64,000 nt of DNA from positions 744,001 through 808,000 of the forward strand of contig JAZARR010000152.1 of the NCBI GenBank assembly GCA_037389465.1, in the 5' to 3' direction. The notes under the pieces are model-generated. The model was not told where the DNA came from. It saw only the letters and a list, made by a program, of their open reading frames with translations, and did no database searches. The position numbers were made by a program, and so were the translations under genes. Positions within the stretch are counted from its first letter, which is position 1, and the number at the start of each line of letters is the position of its first letter. Shown piece after piece: positions 23,319 to 36,446 of the stretch. The DNA is from Baylisascaris procyonis (Eukaryota > Nematoda > Chromadorea > Rhabditida > Ascarididae).

Positions 23319-26172
23319 GATGCGCGCAAAGTTAAAAGCGCATATGGATTCAAGGAGGACAAAAGTAAGGCTTATTTTGGGGAGGGGGGCGCTGAAGAGT
23401 AGCGCGTGGTTTTAGGTCTAAGCCATTATCGTATCATCGCCCTCTGGCTATACATCAGGCTTGTAAGCTAGTTTACAGGTGAAACAAAGTATAGTTTACA
23501 GGTGAAACAAAGTAAAGTGAAGAAGGCAGTGTTGACGTATCATGCAAACAACGAAAAAGAACGTAAAAAGGACGAGCAGAAGAATGAACGAATGCGAATG
23601 CAAAAGTTGATGCAAGAGGATGAAGAAGGCTATAGGTGCGTCATTTTATTATCTTCTAGAATTTCCTTTTTTTTTATCAGCTATTCCTTATAGCTTTTAA
23701 ATTGATATATGAGATGATAAGTGATGCAGCTGTGTCATTGATTCGAATATTACAGAATACAGGCCGAATGCTATCAGATACCTGATTCATAGTTGTGTCC
23801 ACACCATGAAAATTTTTAAACTATAATACTTCCGTCAAAAATGCAGCTATTGTTGCTCAGATGTTCTATTGCTTTCTGTGAGGGGAGAGGGGGGTTATCG
23901 TAACAACTGTAGCGATACTGGAAGAATGTTTTCAGGCAATTGTTGGATGAGAAGAAAGATAAACGTCTGGTATATCTACTAAAACAGACCGATGAATATG
24001 TTGAAAGTCTAACAGGATTGGTGAAACAACATCAGGCAACCGAGAAGAGGCGCAAACGTGCCGAACGACGCGAGCAGAGAGCTCGTGAGAAGGCGCAGGG
24101 TTTTTCCTCCTCTTGCTGTCTTTTTTTCGGTTACTTTTATTATTTGCTTATAATATACGTTGAGATATATTTGTCGATAAGGTATGTAAGGTACCTTATT
24201 TGTTTTTGATGTACTTTGAGCTTTGTGGGATCCTTGTTTAAGTATCCTGAAAAGTTTTTTGAGAGCTTCTTCTCATCCTGGAGTGGAACTGTTCCATATT
24301 CCTTCTGTCTTAAAAATCATTTAGCCATAAAAATAGAGTTAAGTAGTGCTATAACCTTGGTACCCTTTTTTAGCCATCGAAGCTGCCAACCTGGATATGG
24401 AAGATAGAAATACGCCAGAGGTTTATATTTGAGAAATTACGGTGAATCATTGTCGTTGTCGTGGAGAATCTTCAATCATTTTTGCATAAAGAGGGGAACT
24501 GATCCATCTGGTGTGTCGTCGATCTATGGCATATTGCTCAAAAAGAGATTCTTGGCAACTCATAGTTGAATGCGAATAGGATAGCTCTTAGAAGAACTAT
24601 GATATTTGGTCGAATACCGAATACGGTCATAATAGTTACTGTGGCCTTTTTTTCATTGGTTTTTTCATATCCGATAGCGGCTATCCTAGTTGCTTGGATG
24701 AACGACTCCTTGATTGTATAGATTCGTCATGTTGATTGTGGAATTTTCAGCGGATGACGCATCGGATGTTCGTGTACATATTCGGGAAGTGGCAACCGGC
24801 AAGATGCTCTCGGTGGATGAAGCACCAAAAGCAGAGGAGGTAGATGCGTGGCTTGAGACACACCCTGGCTATGAGGTTGTCCGAATACCTTTGCCACTTG
24901 TCTTGTCTTGCTTTTGCACCCTTTTCACTTTTTCTACTTAACATTTTTAGTAAATCTATCGAATATTGATAGATGCTCTTTATGGCAGATTAAATGACGG
25001 CTAGTTCGTTGAGAAATTTTGTTTTTTAAGGTTGGATGCAAAAATTTTCCATTTTTTCGAGGATGTTTTGCAGAAAATTTTCACAACAGAGCTTTTTTTA
25101 AGGCGAATAATGCTTTGATTAGTTTCCATTACTTAATTTTGTTTGATGAAATATCAGCGGTGATAAAACTTGACTTCTATTATGCGACCTAGAGCTCTCG
25201 TTCATAAAGGCTGAGGAAATATGATTGACTCGATTATGAGTAGGTGATAATCTATACGCTCTATACTCATTAAGTGGCGTAAATGTAGCGTATATGAACA
25301 AGCCGTTATTTCACTTCATGGTCATTTCGGGTTAATCAATGGAGACCTTTTTTCGGGAAAAGCTGGATGCAAAGCTTTTCTTTTATTTATTTATTTTTTT
25401 TTTTTTTGCGAGCGCTTTAATGTGGTACGTATTAAAAGCATGCTAATATTTGTATATTATTCTGTATGTGCGTATCATGTTCGTGTTTTTAATTTTCCCT
25501 TGAATATGTGGCACTGATTATTTAAATATCTTAGGTTTGGAATGTGCATCAAATAAAGATGGGCAGTGGCTTTGGGTAAAAGTAACAGCCGAAAATCACA
25601 AAATTTCAGCGGTATTAGCGCTAGCTCGACTAGTCTCAATTCTGGGTTGCGTACATTGCGCTATCTCTGTATGGGTAGGTAAATATAGGTATGATTGTTT
25701 ACACGTAACATATGCGTTCAATTGAGAACCTCAATTTTAGATTATATTATAGTGTATAGCCTCTGTGGAAAATTGTTAACTACAAATCTGCCCACCTACA
25801 TCGATAACCATCTAGCGACATTCCAAAAAACGAAAGGCGATTTTGAGTGGATGGAAATTAGGCGTCAGTAGTGTGGAAGTAATCAAATGCGGGTTTAAGT
25901 TGGGTTAACAAAACAGGGCCAAAGATTGCAAGCCTTTTTCTTCATTTATCATTTCACATTTTCCACTTCAGGAAAGGTCTTCCCCGGTTATTGTGACATA
26001 GGGAAATTATACCTGTTGGATTTAAGTTCATGTGAGGCCTACCTTGCGCGCATTTTATGCGTTTACTGGGTCATGAGAAAGGTTTAATTTAATAAAAATT
26101 CAAAATTATTCGCTACTGCTCCAATGCTTTGTTGCTTTTGCTGATCTATTTGTTAATTCACCCACTTTTATG

Positions 26173-26230
<58 letters not shown>

Positions 26231-29200
26231 AAAATTGGCTGTAGTTCTTAGCAGATGGAGAGATGTTTTCCCGACCTGTTGCGAGCTTGTTGTGCTGTGG
26301 TTACCACCCGAGGAGCCAAAATCTCAGCTTGAAACATCATATCGTTTCTACTCGACCCCATTATGTAATCACAATAGTGAACTTTCTATTATTTACATCT
26401 ATAGATTAAGCGTTGCGAAACAGTAGTGTTCTTAAATGTGTGTACAATGTAAAGTGTTGGTTCTAGTGGAAAGGGTTTTTTCCTATCTTTGAAACCTTCA
26501 AATAGGTGCTTTCAGAGGTGTCATGCATTTTTTGCGACTTCTCTATCCCTATTTTGTCACCCTTTGGCTTTAATTGTTGCTGTTTCTTTCATCTTTCATG
26601 TGTTTATATATGTGCTTTGCGATGTTGGGAAATAGTTATCTTTTATTTTTGCTGCTCATGTGTATTTCGTTTATTGAATCGTTGAAATGCCGCTGTATGA
26701 ACGAAAAGGGGTATGGGGTGCGGTCTTGAGTCTTTGCGCACCGTTATTAGTAATAGCGAAGTCGTTGAAAACTTAAGTAACCAGTTTTCGCTTAATTTCG
26801 CAAAGGTATCAATTGAAAAAAGAAAAGCAGTTCCTAAGGTAGAATAAAAGGTCAACTTTTGCCAGCATTGCTTCCACGTGCTACTTTTGCGTGTCGCGCT
26901 AACTCACATGAAAATTTCTCTCTAGAAATTTGCTTGCTGACCCCATAAATAGTTACCATCATTGGAATTTAATTGAATATATTCGTTTCCAGGTTGTATC
27001 CCGTGATGAATATTCCGATACGGATGAATCGGATGCTGATGAACCGATACCTGATCCGATCATCACACATAAAGACGACGAATTTGAAGGTTATTCTTTT
27101 GTTGTATTTCGATTAATATATTTGAACAAGTAATAAACTCACTGGTATCTAAGCTTTTACCTAATGTTTGGCATAATAAACTATACTTTTTAAATAAAAA
27201 CTGTTGTAAGTCACTTATGAATATATTTTTAAAAAAATCGCTGTGATTTTAATTCTAATAAGTCTTGTTTTGAATAGTTTTGATTCTACGTATGTTAGCG
27301 GATTTCTGAAGAATTGATCCGATATGGGTACTAATTTCATGAGTTTTGCATTCAAAACTATGGAGGAGGTTTGGTAAGGGCTGGCTGAAGGTATTTATAG
27401 ACGGTCAATTAGCATAGTAGTTAGGCTTATATGACTAAAGGCTTTTTTGAGAAGAAAACAGAAGTTTTTTTAAAAGAGCGTGGATGAACAGCATTAAGCG
27501 TGGAGCGTGGATGAACAGCATTAAGCGTGGAGCGTGAATGAACAGCATTATATTATTGCTAGAATGCAGTTAGTAGTGTCACTTAAAAGTGTTTTTTATT
27601 TTATAAATTTTAAAATATATAAATTTAATATTCTTCATCAATGAATAAATGTGTTGAGATTTATTATATTGAAGGATTGGATGAGGAGACACGAAATAGG
27701 AAAATCATAGAGAAGGCACGCAACGAAGAGGATGAATACGATCAGAAGACACGTCGACAGATGGAATCTTATTATGCAACCGCGCACAAGATTAAGGAGA
27801 AAATCGTTGCGCAACACTCGTCGATGGGTGGTGGTGATCCTAGTCTTCAATTGAAACCTTATCAGGTAATAACTTTTAGCAGACAAAAAAAAATTTTTTT
27901 TGAGATCCTGAAATGGGAAATGAGAGGGGGAATGGGTCGAGGAGTAGTGGACACGGTAATTGCCTAATAAGCGTCAAAAAATAATGATTGTATTTAGAAG
28001 CACCTCATATCTGAGCTTCTCTGCTCCTTGCATTAATTGTAGCAGTGAGGTCGAAAAGCATATTTATGTGCCGTATGTGAATGTCTACTCACAGATATAG
28101 TATTTAAAACGTTTTTTGTTGCAGGTGACTGTAAGTAGGGCGGTCTATAGCATAGACACCTTCTTCCTTTTTCTTGTTGATGAGAAGGAAGGGAGTGCTT
28201 CTACCATCATTATCCGCTTAATTCACGTAAATGATGGCTCAAATTTAAGGGCAGATTGAGTTCACTCGTATGAAATCCTTAATTTCCAGAAATATTGTTA
28301 AAGAGCGCTTCGATGTTCTATAAAATGGGTAGGTTGCTATCGATTTTTACTAAAATTTAGGGAAGATGGAACCATTTCGTTGTTACATTAGTGAATTATC
28401 TTTTTCTAAAATGTTAACTTGCCCTCTGGATTTGTGCAGCGATGATTCTTTCGTGAGTAGCAGAGTAATTTTTGTAAGCGTTTTTTTTTATTGAATTCTT
28501 GTGGATTAGATATGTCTTTTTTCGTAGAGAAAGTAAAAAGGGAATTAAAACCATTCGTTTTGGAAGGGATTCGTTCATAAAGGTATTCTTTTATCTTTTT
28601 TTTTTCTCATTTCTCTGCCTCATGCGTTGATTTTAGGTCTTTATTAAGCTCAAAGTTTGAACATAAGAAGGTAGTATGAGCTATTGGACCGCTAGGTTAG
28701 TATGTTTGAGAAGTGAAGAAATGAAATATTTTGCAAGAAGACTTTTTCGGTTGTTATTCGAAGGATGCCAATATTCACGAAATAACTTTCCATTTTTCCA
28801 GTTGAAAGGTCTGGAATGGATGGTATCCTTATATAACAACAATCTCAACGGTATATTGGCCGATGAGATGGGTCTCGGTAAGACGATTCAAACGGTCGCA
28901 CTCATCACCTATTTAATGGAAGTGAAAAAACTTAATGGACCCTATCTTATTATTGTTCCCTTATCGTAAGTATTTTTCTTTTTAATTAATTTGAACGATT
29001 ATAATATTTTAAGTTATTTTATTAGTATTTCTTGAGGCATTTAAAAATATTTTCCATAGTTTCTACACGTTCACTTTCATCATATGAAGAGTTGGTAAAA
29101 TTTGGATTATCTAAAATGTTAAATAGAAAATTAAGTTTTTTAATTTTATTTTCACTGAATTATTGAGTAACGCAAAAATAAGATATGGTCAAGATGTGAA

Positions 29201-32200
29201 TCGCTTTTTTTATTCGTAGTCTTGAAAGTGGACTAAGAAATATATAGTACGATGGGTTTGAATGAGAACAGAATAATTATCATCCAATGACACTAAACAT
29301 AATAACGAACCACTTGGAATTTTAATATTTGCAAGTTTGTTTAATCAGCGTTTTTCGAAAATTTCTTCCGTAGCTAAAATTCTTTATCCACTTGGCACCA
29401 GTGGATAATTTTTCTGTTTTAAAATTTTCTATGCGCTTTATAAGGTTCTTATATGCTTTATAAAATTTTTTAAATGTCTATATAGCTCCAGTTTAGCATA
29501 TGATGGTGTCTGTTTAGTTTAATTTCTCATGCTGTGGGGAAATATTTAAGGACGATCTCAAATTGGAGTTTGGAATTGGAAAAATGGGCACCATCGATTG
29601 TGAAAGTGGTCTATAAAGGGAACAAAGAGGCAAGAAAAAGATTGGAAGTGGTCATAAAGCGTAACGCTTTTAATGTTCTTCTCACTACGTACGACTATGT
29701 GCTCAAGGAGAAGGCGTTGCTGGGAAAGGTAATTCATGTTTGATTTTGATAGCATTTCTTTTTATTTTTAAAATTCTTTTCTTTGGGTGACTAGCATGTG
29801 AGGGAAGGGGGAGATGTAAGGGATAAGGATAAAGAAGGAAGGAATAGGAGGAAGGAAGCCGGATATGTGACTCTACGATTTCGAAGAATGGTAGACTTTT
29901 GCTGATTTTCATGACCTTTTACTATTTTTGAAAAAAAAAAATAATCCACTGTATACCGCCATTGTGTAACTGTGACACATTTTCGTCTATGAGACTGTGA
30001 ACAAAGGCTCCATACCTCTCACCTCCTCATTAATGCTACAAATGAAGCATCACTATGATCTCTAGAAGAGCTGGGGAAGGATTATTTATTTATTTTTTTT
30101 TTTACTAAACATGCCTCCGTCTTGTTTACTCAGCGCTGAGGGAGATTTTGATCTGTTTCTGCGGTTCATATAATTGACAAAAGAATGCAATGCTTTATTG
30201 ACGTGTTCCAGCGCCGAATGAACATATCTGTTGATTTAAGAGCATCACCTCCTGAATGTGATGAGCTTCTCAAAAAGTCAAGCCACAAATTTGCTACTTC
30301 ATTCTTTTGTTATCATAGGAACGTCTTGGGATGCTTACGCTGATCCTTCATCAGCTATAAGGTAGCAGGTAGCACCTTTTTTTTGTTTGTTATATTGTTA
30401 TTCAATCGCACGACCTGAGGCACAAGTGCTATAAAGTGCAACATTCCGCCCATCTAAGTTCTTTAGTTTTTCTCAAAAAAAAACTTTCTGGTTGTTTAGT
30501 CTTGGGGAGTCTTACCTTCATTTTCCGCTTTAATTTTGCCCTACCTGACTTTTACGGGAAAAACCGTTTTAAATTTTGTTTATTTGTTTTTTTTTTGTAT
30601 TTTCATCTTTCTATAACCTGTTTATTGGTATTTGGCTAAAGTATTGTAATGAATATAGATTCGATGGAAGTACATGATCATCGATGAGGGCCATCGTATG
30701 AAGAATCACAATTGCAAGCTGACTTTGGTTCTTAATGGATATTTCACAGCACAACATCGCCTTCTCTTGACCGGTACACCTCTGCAGAATAAATTGCCCG
30801 AATTATGGGCATTACTTAATTTCCTCCTGCCATCTATCTTCAGCTCATGTGGAACGTTTGAACAATGGTTGGTTTGATTTGTTGGATTTTATTTATTTAT
30901 TTTTGTTTTTTTTTTTGTTGATTTTTTTTTTTGGAAAGATATACGCTTTAATTTTTTTATTGGCAGAAAGGGTTTCAGAATTTATAAGTTATAAGCGAGC
31001 TATAGAAGATGAAGTAAAATTTAGGTTCAACGCACCATTTGCAACGACTGGTGAGAAGGTTGAACTCAATCAAGAGGAGACAATGCTTATTATTCGTCGT
31101 TTGCATAAGGTAAGTGATATTTGGCAATTGTTTAATTAAAATAAAAGAGCGGGCAGGTGGAAAAGGACATGGAGATGAGGTAATTAGTTTCATTTCGAAT
31201 AAGATGTGACATGGGACCCATTTGCCATTTTAGCAACGAGTGGGGAGGAGGTCAACCTAATGTGTTTCTTTTTTATTGTCGTGTGTTAATTAAAAACTGG
31301 AACAGAACCCGTCTGATTATGAATTTTACGAGTTTCTTAGGAAAGTTTAATGAAGGGGGGGGGGGGGAGTTCTATGTATAAAATGAACGACTTTCATCTT
31401 CTGCATCATGTTGTATGATGGATGTCGCTTGTGATGAAACTGCTACAGATTCTGACTGTTGAGCAATGCTGAATTGCTTACCATGATATCTCAAATTCTC
31501 GAATTCTGGAATAAGGCCTTGGCAGATGTAAATTTTCCAGTTTTTCAAAGAGGGGTTCTGCTTAGAAAATTACGTGCACGTGTTTATTTTATTTATCCAT
31601 CCATTTATTTATTTGCTTGGTATCGGAAAAAATCTTTGAATATTAATTCAAATGTTTAGGTATTGCGTCCATTCTTACTGCGGCGACTGAAGAAAGAGGT
31701 GGAGAGTCAATTGCCCGAGAAGACCGAATATGTGCTGAAATGTGATATGAGCGCATTGCAGAGAATCCTCTATCAACATATGCAAAAGGGCCTCCTCATT
31801 GATAGTAAACACGTAAGCTTATTGATTTCTTAATTTTTAATTTCGTAACGGGACGTTCATCTAGTTAATTCAACTCGTCAGTTCGTTCGAGAAATAGTGA
31901 ATATTATGTGGAAGGTTTTTTCAATGTTTTAGATTTTTTAGAACTATTTGTGCTAATGCATTTTGACTTTTTTTGATTTACATTCGGCTTACTGTGGCAG
32001 ATGACATTTTGAGGCAAGACAACAATTCAGGATGCACTCATAGAGCTTGTTTGCAGTCTTATTTCTATTTTGCTCTTTACCTTTGTGAGGGCGTTGAATA
32101 ATGGAATAGTTAATGCTGGGGATGGAACATTGCACATTTTCAAGTAGTAGGGAGGGTAAGCTGTTGCAGCTGCACATTAGGCAATTGACAGCTGGTGTAT

Positions 32201-35200
32201 GAAGAGGGTCCAAGGAAGGATTAAATTATGGGGATCATGATAAATAAATGGCAGGTAGTTGATTTGTATCGGAGATATTTGTGCTTTTATCCACCGTATT
32301 CGTGACAGTCTTTTCCCAGTAAGGCTGCAGTCAACGGTGGAGACGGAACCATGCGCCTGCAAGGTGGATGGTATGCCATAGTGTAGTGGAAGAGTAGGCC
32401 GAAGGGCACCGAGTATCGCTTAATGATATGATTCGATTTTCTCATCGATTTTAATTAGTGCTGGTATTACCGCAATCGTAAAAGGCAGTCATAAGAAAGT
32501 TTCCTAAAAGGTGAGTGCATTTGATAAACATATTTATTTCGTATAAACTGCCTACATTGGAAGGTAATCATTGGCGTGATTTAACGAATGAAATGGGCGA
32601 ATATACCGTATTTCTTTGTTTGCAGCCCCCTCCTGCTTTCCCTAAGCTTCCTCGAAATATGTGACTATCTCTCATAGTATAGAAATGCGCAGACGTCGTT
32701 GTTGGGAGTTGTAGGCGCTATTAGCTTCAGTGCTTGCAAACGGGGCCATGCGGCATTTTGACGAAGGGAAATTGAGGCGAAAGTGATAAGGAGCAGGATA
32801 AACTCGAATCTTGCTTGATCTTTCAATTTCCGAGGAATATTATCTCGGTTTTGCTTTATTGGAAATCAATCGATTGTCGTCGTTTGATTTATCGGTTTTT
32901 TTTTTTTTTGGTAGCTGATGTAAATGTCTATTCTTGCAGCAAGGAGGCCGAGCACTAATGAATACTGTGGTACATTTGCGAAAACTCTGCAATCATCCGT
33001 TCCTTTTCGAGAATGTCGAAGATGAATGCCGTGAATATTGGAAAATACCAGACATTTCTGGGTGAGTGGATTTTGCTCAATAATAATATGATGGTACGTG
33101 GCTTGTTTCGTTATATTTCACAGGATATGCTCGAGTTATTCGTTATTAGTTAGTTGTTATGTGTAAGATGAGCATGAAGTTCTAGGTGAGGGGGGAGTAT
33201 CTTTTGAAATACTTGAAGACTCCATCTGAGATGACACTTGTCCTTGCATATTTTACGGCAGAAATCAGTTTAAATTGAAATGATAGGTGTACACATAATG
33301 TTAGGAAAAATTGCGGTTTGTTTTAAGTTATTTACTTCATAGCATAGATTGTCTAGGTGTGGGGAGAATGATGAATACGACGGGGGGTGAGTTGGCGGTC
33401 GTCGATCCACGAATAGTCGACTCCCGCTGTTGAAAGAAAAAAAAAATTTTTTTTTAAATGGTATGTAGTTTTTTTTTTTCACAACGTTAGCAACACGAGG
33501 CTGAGTCACCTAGTTCGAAGAGTTTTTGATTAGTTAAGTTGAACTATTCGAGCACTTTTTAATGGATGAGTCGAAGAACTTCTTGATCGACTTTGTAGCT
33601 TGATGGCCTATTTTTTAATGAATTTTTTCTTGAATAGCTGCAGCTTTTTTTAAATAGTTACGATTAGCTTGAGCTGTAGCTGGGCGGCCTTATAACTTGT
33701 TTGCTTACTGATAATTGGAAAGTGTCAGAAAGATAGTTGTTTATGTTTTTAAGTCTTCAATGAATCAGTTGTTTTGGGGGGGGGGGGAGAATGAAATGAG
33801 GGTCAGGATTTTTAATTTCATTTCATGAGAGGGTTCTTGGTTTTTATTTTGTTTTAGGGCTCAGTTTTTTGCTTCAGAAAGGAACTATATCGCGTAAGTG
33901 GCAAATTCGAACTTCTGGATCGTGTGCTGCCAAAATTGAAGGCTTCTGAACATCGAGTGTTGATGTTCTGTCAAATGACCTCGTTGATGACCATTATGGA
34001 GGATTATTTCAATTATCGAGGTTTGTGATGCAAATGAAAGTTTTGTGCTATTGTGTTTAGGTGGCTTTTGCATTTATAGACTGTTGAAATTTACTCTTTT
34101 ACATCTTTTAATATTAAATGATTGGTCCATTTCTTTGTTTCTGTACTTTTCTCGTGCTTACTAATGTTAGATTCGGCAATGAGCTGTTTAACTTACTGAT
34201 GTAGTTACCTGATATAGCTACTTCTTAGTTACCTGACGTAGTTATTGATTCACTTACTTGACGTAGTTATTAATTTAGTTGCCTGACAGTGTTGAAGAGA
34301 ATATTTGATCAAAGCTGGCAGCATTTTTCGTCATTCTTTCTCATACTTATTTGAAATATGTGATATTATAGAGTACAAATATCTTCGTTTGGATGGAAGC
34401 ACAAAACCGGACGAACGTGGTCAGCTATTGGCAATGTACAACGCGCCTGATAGCGAATATTTTATTTTTATTCTTTCGACTCGTGCTGGTGGTTTGGGAT
34501 TGAATTTACAAACTGCCGATACGGTGATTATTTTTGACTCGGATTGGAACCCTCATCAGGTATCGTTCTTTTATTACGCGTTTATGCCGCTTTCTCGATA
34601 TTCAATGTGAGAATAGCATGGATTTTATAAGGCGAATATTTGATATTCGTTTGTTTTCTATTTATTTGTAGCAATGATTGATATTTTGATTCATCAAGGA
34701 ATTAGTGGAAAATACTCCATAGGTGAGATAGATCTGAATATGCTATTCGTCGGGTAAACGATTAGTAATCTAAGATACTATTAGCAATTTTGAGTCGGTG
34801 TGGTGTTTACTTATTGCTTGATAGATTTAATGGAATGGGACGGACATGATTAGAGAGGTAGACTTGTTCTAAAAGGAGGACATTTACTTGAATATAATGA
34901 AATTAGCACATTTTATTTGAATAAAGGAGACAAAAAGCGCGTTATGTTTTTGATTTACCTGTAAAATACGCCATTGAGTTGTATTTACCGATCACTTCTA
35001 GCTTGTTACCCTGAGGGCACCTGTTTTCGTGGTTATTGTTCACCTTAAATCCGTTGTGGAATTATTATTTCCTTATAAAATTAGTGAAAGGATAACAGAT
35101 GATTACCGTCTAGGTGAGAATGGCATTATTTAATTCGGCTCAGTATTGAAATAGAAGGGGGAGGTTGTGTAGGGAAGGAAAAAGATAAATTTGCATTACG

Positions 35201-36318
35201 GAACTAAAAATTTGATGGAATCGGTATGGATGATCAAATTATATGATACTGTAATTCTGTGAGAGTAATTCAAGTTTTCGTTGCAGGATATGCAAGCGCA
35301 AGATCGAGCACATCGTATAGGTCAGTCGCGTGAAGTACGTGTACTACGATTGGTTACCGTTAATAGTATTGAGGAGAAAATCCTTGCGGCCGCCCGATAC
35401 AAGCTGAATGTCGATGAGAAGGTCATTCAAGCTGGCAAGTTCGACCAACGTTCTACTGGCGCTGAACGACGTCAGATTCTGGAGCAAATTATCAGGTTTC
35501 TTTTTTTCCCATATTTGCAGGTATCTTGAAAATTTTTGCCTGAAGGGCTCATTTGGATTGAAAGGCTGTCCAGTCTTTTAAAATTGTATGATGCAGTTGA
35601 TTTAACTCCACAAGCTTTGTGTAAGGTTTATACGTGTTATGAATCCAGTTTTATACATTATGAAATTATTATAGTTAAGTTGGCTGGGCTTACCAACAAA
35701 TAAGCAGTGTTATCGATCTGATTAGGGTACTGATAGTGGAGCTGAGATACGGGCCATAAGTATGGCCGGCAAACGTTCCCAGAGTGGGGGGCCAAGCTTT
35801 TTAGTTCAATCGATTAAGCTTCAGGTTCTCAGTCTGGCCTATCGCGAGTTCGGACAGTACATCGGATTGCCGAGTTTTCGAGATTTGGGTATAATCAATA
35901 TGTTTTTGGAAGATTAGTTCAGGATCAGCAGTTGTTATCACCGAAGAAAAACTGGTAGCCTGTGGGATGCAATGATGACTAGCGCTGTTATTTGGAATGA
36001 ATGTTTAGGGCAGTGAAAAGGGCTTATGAAAGTTTATGTCATTTCGAAAACTTTTAAATGCTCTGTTTTACTTTCTGCATTTCTGTTTCTAAGAGTTTTT
36101 TTCCAAATTTAGAGCGGAGAGTGAAGACGACGAAGAAAATGAGGTTCCAGACGACGAAACAATAAATCAAATGATAGCGCGTTCTGAGGAGGAATTCGAT
36201 TTATTCCAGGTATTTTTTCCATCAATACTTTCGTTTTTGTCCCAATTCGAAAATGTTGAATAATCCACTTAATGGTTTCTGCTCGATTTTTTAAAGGGAA
36301 ATAATATATAAATATAAG

Positions 36319-36395
<77 letters not shown>

Positions 36396-36398
36396 TAT

Positions 36399-36446
<48 letters not shown>

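Noticed and set aside
23217..23402. IYIYIY-type open frames here and at 36109, 59835 and 61358
   Set aside because: Translations of TA microsatellites.
25537..25690. Extra brm exon after a tcttag acceptor ([16 protein letters not shown])
   Set aside because: Exon 8 leaves phase 0, which reads to a stop here; only another phase is open.
26235..26426. Open frame after the TA microsatellite in brm intron 8
   Set aside because: Not joined by any in-phase splice sites and unlike anything in Brahma.
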